64,000 nucleotides of DNA from Naasia sp. SYSU D00948 (GCF_017916515.1 NZ_JAFMTA010000001.1:3089127-3153126); one strand, 5' to 3'; positions 8,728 to 17,979 are shown, counted from the first letter of the stretch. The notes: generated by a model not told the origin, from the letters alone. A program made the numbers and translations.

Positions 8728-11490
8728 TTAATTCGCAGTAACGAGTTCCCGGGAGCGCTGGGGCAGGGCGTCGACGAGCTCGAAGAGGTCGGGGATCTCG
8801 AGGGCGGCGCCGTCGGCGTAGGCCCGCTCGAACTCCGAGGCGGTCAGGCCCTGCGCGACGTGCTCGCGCAGGCGCCGGGTCTCCTCGCCCTCGGCGACGA
8901 CGGGGTTGTAGTTGTAGCGCACGCCGATGCGGTCGACGGCGCCGAGGATCCGGGCGCCCTCCTCGTGCCGCTCGACCAGCGCGCAGGCGCCCGCGATCTG
9001 GTGGAACCCGGCCAGGGTCGAGGCGTGGTCCTCGGCGGCGAGAGCCTGGAGGGACGCCCGGCGCAGCTCCGCGATGGCCTCGCGGCCGCGACGCTGGTCG
9101 GTCAGCACCTTCCCGGCGATGTAGCTCGCCGAGCACATCATCCAGGCGTACCCCGCCGACGTCGCGACCTCGTACGCCTCGTCGAGGGACTCGAGCGCCT
9201 CGTCGGAGGCGCCGAGAGCGCGCAGCGTCTGCCCGCGGCACATGAGCACCTCGGCCCGCGCCCACGCCGGCGCCGCCTCGGCGAACTGCGCGGCCTGTCC
9301 CATGAGCTCGCGCGCCTCGTCGGCGTCGCCGAGCAGCAGCGAGCGGCCGTACGCCGTGCGGGCGAGCGCGACGGCCGGGATCGCGGCGTCGCCGGCCGCC
9401 ATCGCGAGTTCGAAGGCCCGCGCGATGGTCTGGAACGCACGCTCGGCGTCCCCGGTCTGATACGCCAGCACGGTGAGGCCGAGCAGGGCGTGCGCCTCGA
9501 CGAGCGGCGGGACCTCCCCCGGGACCGCCAGCGCGCGCTCGATGTTGCGGACCCCCTCTAGCAGGAGGCCGCGGCTGAACCAGTGGTGCGCCTGGCTGCC
9601 GGCGATCCGGAGCGCGCAGAGCCGGTCCTCCGCCTCGACGGCGTGGTCGAGCGCGGCGCGGAGGTCCGCGCGAAGGAGGTCGAGGGTCGCATTCGCGACC
9701 CGGGCGTCCGCGGTCCGGGTCACCGGCCCGATCCGCTCGGCGAAGTCGGCCATCCACCGCCGGTGACGGTCGTACCACTCGGGGTCGGGGTCGTCGATCG
9801 CGGCGGCCGCCCGGCGCACCGAGTCGAGGAGGCGGTACCGGCGCTGCCCGGCGTCGCCGTGCGACACCGACACGAGCGACTTGTCCACGAGTCGCGCGAG
9901 GACGCGCTCGGGCTCGTCGTCGTCGCAGTCGCAGATGCCGAGCGCGGCCTCCTCGGTGAAGCTGCCGGCGAAGCGGGAGAGCTGGGTCAGGAGCTGCTGC
10001 TGGGCGGGCGTCAGGAGGTCGATGCTCCATCGCACCGCGTTCTCGACGCTGTCGTGCCGCGCGGATCCGGAGCCGCGCTCGTCGGGGCCGGCGCCGTCGT
10101 GCACGGCCTCGAGGAGCTCGGCCGAGCTCAGCACGTCGAGCCGGGCCGCCGTGAGCTCGAGGGCGAGCGGGATGCCCTCGAGGGCCTCGCAGATCGCGTC
10201 GATCGCGTCCTCGTCCTCGGCCGCGAGGACGCCGCCGCGGGCGTCCGCGGCGCGCTCGCCGAACACCACGCGAGCGTCCGGCAGCGCCATCGGGGCGACC
10301 GGGATCACGTGCTCGCCCGGCAGCCGGAGCGGCTCGCGACTGGTGACGAGGAGGGAGGTCGAGGGACCGCGGGAGAGCAGCCCGGAAGCGACCGCGGCCA
10401 CGGCGCCGATGACGTGCTCGGCGTTGTCGAAGACGAGGAGCGTCCGCCGCTCGGCGATGCGGGGAGTGATGTGCTCGAGCGTGTGCCCCGCCGCGCCCAC
10501 CGTGTCGGCCACGAGCGGGAGGACCTGGTCCGGCTCGCGGACCGACGCCAGGTCGACGAACCACTGCTCGTCGTCGTCCCCGGTCGAACGGGCGGCCTCG
10601 ATGGCGATCCGCGTCTTTCCGACGCCACCGGGTCCGACCAGGGTCACCAGCCGGTGACCGGCGCGTGCCGAGGCGACGGCCGCCAGCTCCTCGCGACGCC
10701 CGATGAAGCGCGTGAGGGGGTGCGGGAGCCCGGTGCGGGCGACCTGGCGCACGGAGCGGCCGAGGACCTCGGGGTCGTGGCGGACGATCGACTGGCGCAG
10801 CTCCAGGATGCGGGCGGGCGGCTCGAGCCCGCGCCAGGCGGCGAGCCGGGCGCCGAAGGCGTCGATCGCCTCGAGGGCGTCGCTGACGCGGCCCGACCGG
10901 GCGAGGGCGAGCGCCAGCAGGCGGGTCGGCTTCTCGTCGTACGGGTACTCCTCGACGGCGGACGTCATCGACACGACGGCCGCGGCGTGGTCGCCGCGCG
11001 CGAGGCGGAGCTCCGCGTGCCGCTCCACGACGCCCCGCCGCTCCTCCCGGATGCGCAGGCGCGCGGGTGCGACGAAGGGGGCGTCGATGCCGGCGAAGGG
11101 CTCGGCGGCGGAGAGCCGCACGAGCGCGGCCGCGAGCTCGAGCGCCTCGTCGCTGCCGCCCAGGCGGCCGAGCGAGGCGAGACCCGCGCGGAACCGATGC
11201 AGGTCGACCGCCTCGGCAGGGACGTCGAGAGAGTAGCCGCTGCGGCTGCCCTGGAGCAGCCCCTCGAAGCCCGCCGCTCGCAGCCGGGACAGGTAGGCCC
11301 GGAGACTCGACAGGGCGCCGTCGCCCGGCTCCTGCCACACGTCGCCGACGAGGCGGTCCGCGTCGACCGTCTCGCCGGCATCCAGCGCGAGCCGGGCCAG
11401 GATCGCCCGGGGCAGCTCGCCGGGCACCGGCAGCACCCTCCCGTCCCGCCGGACGGTGAGGGGGCCGAAGACCTCGAACTCGACGCTCAT
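8728..11490 (-). CDS. AfsR/SARP-family transcriptional regulator with NTPase and TPR region (copy 2)
   Basis: 920 residues, paralogue of the next gene downstream with the same domain order: winged helix (SSLRAYLSRLR at about 60-70), BTAD, NTPase with GPGGVGKTRI and LLVFDNAEHVIG, winged-helix part (YRLLDSVRRA), TPR-like tail. Similarity runs over the full length, so the pair arose by tandem duplication. Start ATG at 11490: TAGTCT is 7 bases upstream, giving a leaderless message. A single TGCAATT lies at the position where the distal heptamer stands in the three other promoters, so this gene may be weakly autoregulated. It is the best candidate for the activator of those promoters; that is inference. 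Confidence 0.9.
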   Translation of the reverse strand: MSVEFEVFGPLTVRRDGRVLPVPGELPRAILARLALDAGETVDADRLVGDVWQEPGDGALSSLRAYLSRLRAAGFEGLLQGSRSGYSLDVPAEAVDLHRFRAGLASLGRLGGSDEALELAAALVRLSAAEPFAGIDAPFVAPARLRIREERRGVVERHAELRLARGDHAAAVVSMTSAVEEYPYDEKPTRLLALALARSGRVSDALEAIDAFGARLAAWRGLEPPARILELRQSIVRHDPEVLGRSVRQVARTGLPHPLTRFIGRREELAAVASARAGHRLVTLVGPGGVGKTRIAIEAARSTGDDDEQWFVDLASVREPDQVLPLVADTVGAAGHTLEHITPRIAERRTLLVFDNAEHVIGAVAAVASGLLSRGPSTSLLVTSREPLRLPGEHVIPVAPMALPDARVVFGERAADARGGVLAAEDEDAIDAICEALEGIPLALELTAARLDVLSSAELLEAVHDGAGPDERGSGSARHDSVENAVRWSIDLLTPAQQQLLTQLSRFAGSFTEEAALGICDCDDDEPERVLARLVDKSLVSVSHGDAGQRRYRLLDSVRRAAAAIDDPDPEWYDRHRRWMADFAERIGPVTRTADARVANATLDLLRADLRAALDHAVEAEDRLCALRIAGSQAHHWFSRGLLLEGVRNIERALAVPGEVPPLVEAHALLGLTVLAYQTGDAERAFQTIARAFELAMAAGDAAIPAVALARTAYGRSLLLGDADEARELMGQAAQFAEAAPAWARAEVLMCRGQTLRALGASDEALESLDEAYEVATSAGYAWMMCSASYIAGKVLTDQRRGREAIAELRRASLQALAAEDHASTLAGFHQIAGACALVERHEEGARILGAVDRIGVRYNYNPVVAEGEETRRLREHVAQGLTASEFERAYADGAALEIPDLFELVDALPQRSRELVTAN

Positions 11491-11497
11491 GGGATCG

Positions 11498-11559
11498 AGA
11501 CTACGAACGACCGGGCGCTCCCCCCTGGGGGCGCCTCCGGCTTTAAGGCTCCTGCAATT
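11498..11559 (-). promoter_or_regulatory. Leaderless promoter of regulator copy 2 with one half-site
   Basis: TAGTCT at 11503-11498 ends 7 bases before the ATG at 11490. TGCAATT at 11553-11559 begins exactly 63 bases from the start codon position, the same offset as the distal heptamer of the two repeats at 1265 and 3069. The proximal heptamer position (11542-11548) does not match, so this is at best a half-site. Confidence 0.4.
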
Positions 11560-11932
11560 CCTCGCCGGGACCGGGCGGAGGGGGCCAGATCGAGAGCTCC
11601 AGTGTCCACGCCTCGCCGCCGGAGACGATCCGCGCGCACGCGAGGGCGCGGGGGTCGTCGTCGGCCCACGGATGCGACGAGGCGGTCCGGGAGAACGTCA
11701 GCGAGCGCACGAGCGGGAGGGAGAGCAGCCGGCCGGACAGCCGCAGCAGCCCCTCCTCGTCGAGGGGCGAGGACAGCCGGAGGTCCGCGGTGAGCAGCCG
11801 CGAGCGCATCCAGCCCTGCGCGTAGCTGCCGCCGACCGAGACCATGCCGGCGTCGAGGAAGAGCATCGGCAGGCCGAGGCGGTCGAGCAGGGCGGTCGCC
11901 TCGTCGTAGAGGAGAGCGGGAGCTGTGGTCAT
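11543..11932 (-). CDS. Hypothetical protein, 129 residues
   Basis: Starts MTTAPALLYDEATALLDRLG and ends in a Pro-rich tail (WPPPPGPGEELQEP). No signal peptide or membrane segment; mixed alpha/beta pattern with an arginine-rich middle. I do not recognise a family. Its promoter carries the same heptamer pair and leaderless -10 as the lipoprotein and HtrA-like genes, so it probably belongs to their regulon. It lies between the regulator pair and the divergent prp operon; its stop is 52 bases before the ATG of regulator copy 2. Confidence 0.65.
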   Translation of the reverse strand: MTTAPALLYDEATALLDRLGLPMLFLDAGMVSVGGSYAQGWMRSRLLTADLRLSSPLDEEGLLRLSGRLLSLPLVRSLTFSRTASSHPWADDDPRALACARIVSGGEAWTLELSIWPPPPGPGEELQEP

Positions 11933-11938
11933 GCGGAC

Positions 11939-12000
11939 ACGGTAGGCGCGGCCCGGCCGGCGGGACCGGCCGCGGCGGGGGATGCAATCGAGGTGCAACG
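11939..12000 (-). promoter_or_regulatory. Activator-type leaderless promoter of the 129-residue gene
   Basis: Plus strand TGCAATC (11983-11989), four bases, TGCAACG (11994-12000), 51-68 bases before the start at 11932; -10 TACCGT (11944-11939) is 6 bases before the ATG. The whole element is shifted by one base relative to the two others, as is the -10. It sits in the 100-bp region shared with the divergent prpD gene, but repeat orientation matches the minus-strand genes. Confidence 0.65.
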
Positions 12001-12032
12001 CCTCCGGCCCGGGGACGCGCCAGAATGACTGG

Positions 12033-13556
12033 GTGCGATCCGTCCGCGTCCGCGTGTCCCGCAGCGAGGAGCTGCTCGCCCGGGAGGACCAGCTCGCCTG
12101 GCGGATCGCCGAGGTGGCCGCGGATCCGGTGCCCGTCGACGGGGACGTCGCCGACATGATCGTCAACCGCGTCATCGACAACGCCGCGGTGGCGGCCGCC
12201 GCCCTCCCCCGCCGGCCCGTCGCGTCCGCCCGCTCCCAGGCCCTCGCCCACCCGCCGAGCAGCGGCGGCGCCGGGGCGACGGTGTTCGGGATGCCGGAGG
12301 AGCGCCGGGTGTCGCCGGAGTGGGCCGCCTGGGCGAACGGCGTGGCCGTCCGCGAGCTCGACTTCCACGACACCTTCCTCGCCGCCGAGTACTCCCATCC
12401 GGCCGACAACATCCCGCCCCTCGTCGCCGTCGCCCAGCACGCCGGGCGGGGCGGGGCCGAGCTGGTGCGGGGCATCGCGACGGGGTACGAGATCCAGATC
12501 GACCTGGCCCGCGCGATCAGCCTGCACCGGCACAAGATCGACCACGTGGCTCATCTCGGGCCGTCGGCGGCCGCCGGCATCGGCACGCTCCTCGGGCTCG
12601 ACGTGCCCGTCGTGTTCCAGGCCGTCGGCCAGGCCCTGCACACGACGACCGCGACCCGCCAGTCGCGCAAGGGCGAGATCTCCACGTGGAAGGCGCACGC
12701 CCCGGCCTTCGCGGGGAAGATGGCCGTCGAGGCGGTCGACCGCGCCATGCGGGGCGAGACGAGCCCGACGCCGATCTACGAGGGCGAGGACGGCGTCATC
12801 GCCTGGCTCCTCGACGGTCCGGAGGCCGCCTACGACGTGCCTCTGCCCGAGTCCGGCGAGCGCAAGCGCGCCATCCTCGACAGCTACACCAAGGAGCACT
12901 CGGCGGAGTACCAGGCCCAGGCGCTCATCGACCTCGCCCGGCGGCTGCACCGCGAGCATCCGGAGGTCGCCGACCCCGCGCGGGTGGAGTCGATCCTCCT
13001 CGCGACGTCGCACCACACGCACCACGTGATCGGATCGGGCGCCAACGACCCGCAGAAGTACGACCCGCGAGCGAGCCGGGAGACCCTCGACCACTCGATC
13101 CCCTACATCTTCGCGGTCGCCCTCCAGGACGGCGAGTGGCACCACGTGCGCAGCTACGCCCCCGAGCGGGCGTCGCGGCCGGACACGGTGGCGCTCTGGC
13201 AGAAGGTCCGCACCGCGGAGGACCCGGAGTGGACCCGGCGCTACCACTCCCCGGATCCGGCCGAGCGGGCGTTCGGCGGCCGGGTCGTCGTGACGCTGAC
13301 CGACGGCACCGTGATCGCCGACGAGCTCGCCGTCGCGGACGCCCACCCCCTCGGCGCCCGGCCCTTCGGGCGCGCCGACTACGTGGCGAAGTTCCGCACC
13401 CTCGCCGAGGACGTCCTCGAGCCGGCCGAGATCGAGCGCTTCCTCGACGTCGCGCAGCGGCTCCCCGAGCTGCCCCCCGCCGAGCTGGGCGGCCTGACGA
13501 TCACCGCCCGGCCGGGCCTCCTCGAGTCCGCGCCCGCTCCGAAGGGTCTCTTCTGA
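12033..13556 (+). CDS. prpD: 2-methylcitrate dehydratase (MmgE/PrpD family)
   Basis: Dehydrates 2-methylcitrate to 2-methyl-cis-aconitate in propionyl-CoA breakdown. 507 residues from the GTG at 12033 ([15 protein letters not shown]), where PrpD alignments begin; the frame is open 17 codons further but adds a sequence that looks like leader DNA. The long conserved PrpD blocks are present: [44 protein letters not shown], and [16 protein letters not shown]. The order prpD-prpB-prpC and the TGATG overlap with prpB show one operon. Confidence 0.94.
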   Translation: MRSVRVRVSRSEELLAREDQLAWRIAEVAADPVPVDGDVADMIVNRVIDNAAVAAAALPRRPVASARSQALAHPPSSGGAGATVFGMPEERRVSPEWAAWANGVAVRELDFHDTFLAAEYSHPADNIPPLVAVAQHAGRGGAELVRGIATGYEIQIDLARAISLHRHKIDHVAHLGPSAAAGIGTLLGLDVPVVFQAVGQALHTTTATRQSRKGEISTWKAHAPAFAGKMAVEAVDRAMRGETSPTPIYEGEDGVIAWLLDGPEAAYDVPLPESGERKRAILDSYTKEHSAEYQAQALIDLARRLHREHPEVADPARVESILLATSHHTHHVIGSGANDPQKYDPRASRETLDHSIPYIFAVALQDGEWHHVRSYAPERASRPDTVALWQKVRTAEDPEWTRRYHSPDPAERAFGGRVVVTLTDGTVIADELAVADAHPLGARPFGRADYVAKFRTLAEDVLEPAEIERFLDVAQRLPELPPAELGGLTITARPGLLESAPAPKGLF

Positions 13557-14467
13557 TGCTGCACTCCCCCGTCTCCGCCGCGGACAAGCGCGCCGCGTTC
13601 CGCAGGCGGCTGGCCGCGGGCGAGCTGCTGCAGCTGCCGGGCGCCTTCAACCCGCTCTCGGCACGCCTCATCGAGCGGAAGGGCTTCGACGGCGTCTACG
13701 TCTCCGGCGCCGTGATCTCGGCGGACCTCGGGCTGCCCGACATCGGGCTCACGACGCTCTCGGAGGTCGCCGGCCGGGCCGGGCAGATCGCGCGGGTCAC
13801 CTCGCTGCCGACCCTCGTAGACGCGGACACCGGGTTCGGCGAGCCGATGAACGCCGCTCGCACGGTGCAGGTGCTCGAGGACGCCGGCGTTGCCGGCCTG
13901 CACATCGAGGACCAGGTGAACCCGAAGCGCTGCGGCCACCTCGACGGCAAGCAGGTGGTCGACCGCGACACCGCGGTGCAGCGGATCCGCGCCGCGGTCT
14001 CGGCCCGGCGGGATCCGGAGCTGCTGATCATGGCGAGGACGGACATCCGGGCCATCGAGGGCCTGCCCGCGGCCCTCGATCGGGCGAGGGAGCTCGTCGA
14101 CGCGGGCGCCGACGCGATCTTCCCGGAGGCGATGCACGACCTCGGGGAGTACGAGGCAGTGCGCGAGGCCGCCGGCGTCCCCGTGCTCGCGAACATGACG
14201 GAGTTCGGCAAGAGCGACCTGTTCACGCGCGACCAGCTCGCGAGCGCCGGGGTGTCGATCGCGATCTACCCGGTCTCCCTGCTGCGCCTCGCGATGGGCG
14301 CCGCCATGCGGGGTCTCGACGTCCTGCGGGCCGAGGGCACGCTCGCCCCCGTCGTTTCGGAGATGCAGACCCGCGCGGAGCTCTACGACCTGCTGGACTA
14401 CGCGGAGTACAACCGGTTCGACGACGGCATCTTCGACTTCAGCCTCGAGGGGCACCGCCACAGCTGA
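13556..14467 (+). CDS. prpB: Methylisocitrate lyase
   Basis: Cleaves 2-methylisocitrate to pyruvate and succinate, the last step of the methylcitrate cycle. 303 residues. The isocitrate-lyase/PEP-mutase superfamily motif is NPKRCGH with Cys126 as the catalytic base, preceded by VDADTGFGEP (metal site) and LHIEDQ. The ATG shares one base with the prpD stop (TGATG), so it is translated by re-initiation after prpD. No N-terminal extension; length is normal for the family. Confidence 0.95.
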   Translation: MLHSPVSAADKRAAFRRRLAAGELLQLPGAFNPLSARLIERKGFDGVYVSGAVISADLGLPDIGLTTLSEVAGRAGQIARVTSLPTLVDADTGFGEPMNAARTVQVLEDAGVAGLHIEDQVNPKRCGHLDGKQVVDRDTAVQRIRAAVSARRDPELLIMARTDIRAIEGLPAALDRARELVDAGADAIFPEAMHDLGEYEAVREAAGVPVLANMTEFGKSDLFTRDQLASAGVSIAIYPVSLLRLAMGAAMRGLDVLRAEGTLAPVVSEMQTRAELYDLLDYAEYNRFDDGIFDFSLEGHRHS

Positions 14468-14486
14468 CACTCGCGAAGGAGCGGAC

Positions 14487-15611
14487 ATGAGCGACACGAC
14501 GGAGATCCGGAAGGGCCTCGCCGGGGTGACCGTGGACGTCACGGCCATCTCCAAGGTGAACCCCGAGACGAACTCGCTCCTCTACCGCGGGTATCCCGTG
14601 CAGGAGCTCGCGGCGAGCACGAGCTTCGAGGAGGTGGCCTGGCTGCTCTGGCACGGCGACCTGCCGACCCGGAGCGAGCTCGCGGGTCTCGTCGAGCGGG
14701 AGCGCGCGCACCGCCGGCTGGAGCCCGAGATCCGCGCGATCGTCGACACGCTGCCGACCACGGCCCATCCAATGGACGTCGTCCGGACGGCGGTGAGCGT
14801 GATGGGAGCCGTGGACCCGGCGACGGAGGACTCCTCCCCCGAGTCGGACCTCGCGAAGTCGGAGCGGCTGTGGGCGAAGCTGCCCGCCGTCATCGCCTGG
14901 GACCAGCGCCGGCGCCGGGGGCTCGACCCGGTCGAGCCGGATGACGACCTCGACTACTCGTCGAACTTCCTCTGGATGACGTTCGGGAGGCGGCCGGACC
15001 CCGTCGAGGTCGACGCGTTCCGGGTGTCGATGGTCCTCTACGCCGAGCACTCCTTCAACGCGTCCACGTTCACCGCCCGGGTGGTCACCTCCACGCTGTC
15101 CGACCTCTACTCCGCGGTGACCGGTGCGATCGGCGCCCTCAAGGGTCCGCTGCACGGCGGCGCGAACGAGGCGGTGCTGCACACCTTCGACGAGATCGGG
15201 CTCGGGCCGGGTGCTCCTGACCGCGCGGTGCGCTGGCTGGACGAGGCGCTCGCTCAGAAGCGGAAGATCATGGGATTCGGGCACCGCGTCTACAAGCGCG
15301 GGGATTCGCGCGTTCCCACGATGCGGGCCGCGCTCGAGCGCCTCGTCGAGCACTACGACCGTCCCGACGTCATCGAGCTCTACACCGCGCTCGAGCAGGC
15401 CATGACCGAGCGGAAGGGCATCCTGCCCAACCTCGACTATCCCTCCGGCCCCGCCTACTCCCTCCTCGGCTTCGACACGCCGACGCTGACGCCGCTGTTC
15501 GTGGCGTCCCGGGTCACGGGCTGGACCGCGCACATCATGGAGCAGCGCGCCGCCAACGCGCTCATCCGGCCCCTCTCGGAGTACGTCGGGCCGGACGAGC
15601 GGCACCTCTGA
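14487..15611 (+). CDS. prpC: 2-methylcitrate synthase (citrate synthase family)
   Basis: Condenses propionyl-CoA with oxaloacetate. 374 residues, the short prokaryotic type. Citrate-synthase motifs: substrate-binding HSFNASTFTARV, GPLHGGANEAV with its catalytic His, and KIMGFGHRVYK, with the catalytic Asp region in NLDYPSG. GAAGGAG lies 8 bases before the ATG. Sequence alone cannot exclude citrate synthase activity, but its position as third gene of a prpDBC operon makes methylcitrate synthase much more likely. Confidence 0.93.
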   Translation: MSDTTEIRKGLAGVTVDVTAISKVNPETNSLLYRGYPVQELAASTSFEEVAWLLWHGDLPTRSELAGLVERERAHRRLEPEIRAIVDTLPTTAHPMDVVRTAVSVMGAVDPATEDSSPESDLAKSERLWAKLPAVIAWDQRRRRGLDPVEPDDDLDYSSNFLWMTFGRRPDPVEVDAFRVSMVLYAEHSFNASTFTARVVTSTLSDLYSAVTGAIGALKGPLHGGANEAVLHTFDEIGLGPGAPDRAVRWLDEALAQKRKIMGFGHRVYKRGDSRVPTMRAALERLVEHYDRPDVIELYTALEQAMTERKGILPNLDYPSGPAYSLLGFDTPTLTPLFVASRVTGWTAHIMEQRAANALIRPLSEYVGPDERHL

Positions 15612-15631
15612 CGCCCGAGCACGCTCCGCGC

Positions 15632-17653
15632 TCAGCCGCGGCGGTCGCGGTCCGCGAGGGACGCGAGGCGGGCGTTGTAGGCGTTCAGCTCGGCGTCGCC
15701 GTCGCGCTCCGCCGCGCGGTCGGAGCGCTTCGCCACCCGGGCCTCGGAGCGCACCCACTGGCGGACGACGATCATGGCCGCGAGCACGCCCGGCACCTCG
15801 CCGGCCCCCCATGCGAACCCGCCGCCCGCGCGCTGGTCCTCCAGCAGGGCCGCGTCGTCGGTGTAGCCGAGCGCGTGCCACCAGTCGAGGGCGAGCACCT
15901 CCTCCTGCGTCATGAGCGCGAGGCCGAAGAACGCGTGCGCGGCGAGCGTCATCAGGAGCACGAGCAGCCGCAGCGGCGGGCTCGCCCGCTTCGGCCCCGG
16001 ATCCTCGCCAATGAGGACCCAGAAGAAGAGGTATCCGCCGAGCAGGAAGTGCAGGACCATCAGCACGTGGCCCTGGTGCTCCGACAGGGAGAACGGGAAC
16101 CACCCGCTGTAGTAGAACGCGGGCAGGCTTCCGGCGAAGATCACGGCGGCCACGACGGGGTTCGAGACGATGCCGGCGACGCGCGAATGAACCAGGACGA
16201 GCATCCACTCGCGGATGCCGCGGCTCCCGTCCTGCCGGGCGGGCAGCGCCCGCAGGGCGAGCAGGACGGGCGCACCGAGGACCAGCAGAGGCGGCACCAG
16301 CATCATCAGGCCCATGTGCTGGATCATGTGCGTGCTGAAGCTGACCGGGCCGTACACGCCGGGCCCGCCGCTCGTCACGTACACGAGGGCGAGGCAGCCG
16401 AGCAGGAACGGGACGGTGCGCCGGAGCGGCCAGGCGTCGCCGCGGGCCCGCAGCCGGCGGACCCCCACGACGTAGGTGGTGGCGAGGACGCCGGCGAGCA
16501 GGAGGAACGCGAGGTCCGGGTGCCACTCGGTGAGCATCCGGAGCGGGGTGACGGGCGGCGGCTCGGGGTAGCCGACCAGTCCGAGGAACGCCTCCGCGGG
16601 CTCCTCGCCGACCGGCGGGGCCGCACGCGACAGGGCGACCGACAGCCCCATCGCCACCGCCATCAGCAGCACCTCGCCCGCCGCGAGCCGGAGGAACGCC
16701 CGCCTGCTGCCGGGAGCCTGCCGCAGCCTCGGAAGGAGCGCGCGGCGGTGGCGGATGCCCGCCAGGCCGAGGGCGACGAGCAGGACCGTCTTCGCGAGGA
16801 CGAGGAGCCCGTACTCCGTGAGCAGGTTCGCGGGCGAGCCCAGGCGGAGGTACGCGTTGACCGTCCCGGACAGGACCACGGCGAAGAACGCCCAGCCGGC
16901 CAGCACCGAGTAGCGCCCGGCGACGACCCCGAGGTCGTCCCCCACCCGGCGGCGCAGGAGCAGCAGGGCGACGAGGCCGCCCAGCCAGGCGGTGACGGCG
17001 ACGAGGTGGATCGCCATGCTGCTGACGGCGTTGCCGTGCTCGGTCGCGCCGGCGGCGTGCCCGGAGAGGGCCAGCGGGAGCAGCGCGGCGACGGCGAGCG
17101 CGGTGGCGACGGCCACCCACGCGATCCTGCGCGCGAGCAGACTCGCGACGAGTGCCCCCGCCGCGAGGAGCACGGACACGAGCAGCTGCTGACCGAGCTC
17201 GAGCCCGGTCGCGAAGTACCACAGCTGGTCGCGGAGGAGCTCGCTGCCGAGCGGCGCCCCCATGACGTCGGCGGCGGTGAGCACGAGCACGGCCGACCCC
17301 GAGAGGACCCAGACGCCGGCGGCGATCGCCGCCCAGCGGACGGCGCTCCACTGGCTGAAGCTGACGACGCCGGGCACCTCCCGCTGGCCCGGAAGGGCGA
17401 ACGTGGCGAGGATGAGCAGGCCGATCGTCACGGCGGCGGACCCGTCCGCGAGAAGCCGGGCGACGGGGAGCCCCGCCGTCACCGCGAGACCAGGGTCCCC
17501 GATCGGCCGCGGGAGCAGGGCGCCGGTCAGCGCCAGGCCGGCCAGGAGCGCCGCCGCGGCGAGCGGGATGCCGGCGAGCAGCACCGCGCCGATCGCGTCG
17601 GCGGAGCGGGCCGGAGCCTCGCGCTCCTGCCGCACGTCCTCCGCGGTGCTCAC
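15632..17653 (-). CDS. CopD-CtaG fusion: cytochrome oxidase assembly/copper membrane protein
   Basis: 673 residues with about 14-16 hydrophobic segments. The first 330 residues resemble the CopD copper-uptake family (HLVAVTAWLGGLVALLLL, TEYGLLVLAKTVLLVALG); the second half is a caa3-type CtaG domain (STHMIQHMGLMMLVPPLLVLGAP, HFLLGGYLFFW), with histidines in membrane segments able to hold copper. This fused form is common in actinobacteria and is thought to deliver copper for oxidase assembly. GTG start at 17653, after a long frame that is only open by composition. Convergent with prpC. Confidence 0.88.
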   Translation of the reverse strand: MSTAEDVRQEREAPARSADAIGAVLLAGIPLAAAALLAGLALTGALLPRPIGDPGLAVTAGLPVARLLADGSAAVTIGLLILATFALPGQREVPGVVSFSQWSAVRWAAIAAGVWVLSGSAVLVLTAADVMGAPLGSELLRDQLWYFATGLELGQQLLVSVLLAAGALVASLLARRIAWVAVATALAVAALLPLALSGHAAGATEHGNAVSSMAIHLVAVTAWLGGLVALLLLRRRVGDDLGVVAGRYSVLAGWAFFAVVLSGTVNAYLRLGSPANLLTEYGLLVLAKTVLLVALGLAGIRHRRALLPRLRQAPGSRRAFLRLAAGEVLLMAVAMGLSVALSRAAPPVGEEPAEAFLGLVGYPEPPPVTPLRMLTEWHPDLAFLLLAGVLATTYVVGVRRLRARGDAWPLRRTVPFLLGCLALVYVTSGGPGVYGPVSFSTHMIQHMGLMMLVPPLLVLGAPVLLALRALPARQDGSRGIREWMLVLVHSRVAGIVSNPVVAAVIFAGSLPAFYYSGWFPFSLSEHQGHVLMVLHFLLGGYLFFWVLIGEDPGPKRASPPLRLLVLLMTLAAHAFFGLALMTQEEVLALDWWHALGYTDDAALLEDQRAGGGFAWGAGEVPGVLAAMIVVRQWVRSEARVAKRSDRAAERDGDAELNAYNARLASLADRDRRG

Positions 17654-17688
17654 CGCTCCACAGTAATCCGCGCCGCCGAGGAGCCCGC

Positions 17689-17952
17689 TCAGTCGTAGAC
17701 CCGCACGACCTGCCACCCGGTCTCGGACTCGACGATCTCGAACATCAGCGACTGGCCGCCCGCCGTGGTGCCCTGGAACCGCCAGCCGACGATCCGGCGG
17801 GCGGCATGGGTGAGCGCCGGGCACCACTCGTCCTCCGTGAGAGCGGTCGGGGTGTCCGTGACCCGGTAGCGGACCCGCTCCCAGACGAGCCGCGCGGGGA
17901 TCCCGTTCACCAGCCAGACGGCGACCTCGGCGGGCGCGGCGAGCATGGTCAT
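17689..17952 (-). CDS. Small conserved-looking protein, 87 residues, under an SOS-box-like operator
   Basis: Begins MTMLAAPAEVAVWLVNGIPARLVW and ends WQVVRVYD; about ten tryptophan/tyrosine/arginine-rich strands and no signal peptide. The pattern G-x-P-x2-[FL]-x-W-x2-x-x-Y-x-V recalls short proteins found beside error-prone polymerase genes in actinobacteria (DUF6504-like), but I cannot confirm the family. GGAGG stands 4 bases before the first ATG and 10 before a second in-frame ATG at 17946, so either start may be used. The palindrome TCGAAACTGTGTTCGA 12 bases upstream of the ATG suggests LexA control. Confidence 0.6.
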   Translation of the reverse strand: MTMLAAPAEVAVWLVNGIPARLVWERVRYRVTDTPTALTEDEWCPALTHAARRIVGWRFQGTTAGGQSLMFEIVESETGWQVVRVYD

Positions 17953-17963
17953 CGATCCTCCAT

Positions 17964-17979
17964 TCGAAACTGTGTTCGA
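17964..17979. promoter_or_regulatory. LexA (SOS) box-like palindrome
   Basis: TCGAAACTGTGTTCGA matches the actinobacterial SOS box TCGAAC-N4-GTTCGA at 11 of 12 defined positions. It lies 12-27 bases before the minus-strand gene starting at 17952 and about 105 bases before the divergent gene at 18085, so the former is the likelier target. Confidence 0.5.

Noticed and set aside
5567-8731. Long plus-strand open frame opposite regulator copy 1
   Set aside because: Composed of GC-driven repeats of Arg, Glu, Ala and Gly with no motif; it is the mirror of a real gene.
5903-11338. A continuous 1811-codon minus-strand frame through both regulator genes
   Set aside because: Its upstream part is an out-of-frame reading of regulator copy 2; homology begins only at GTG 8647, which has a Shine-Dalgarno.
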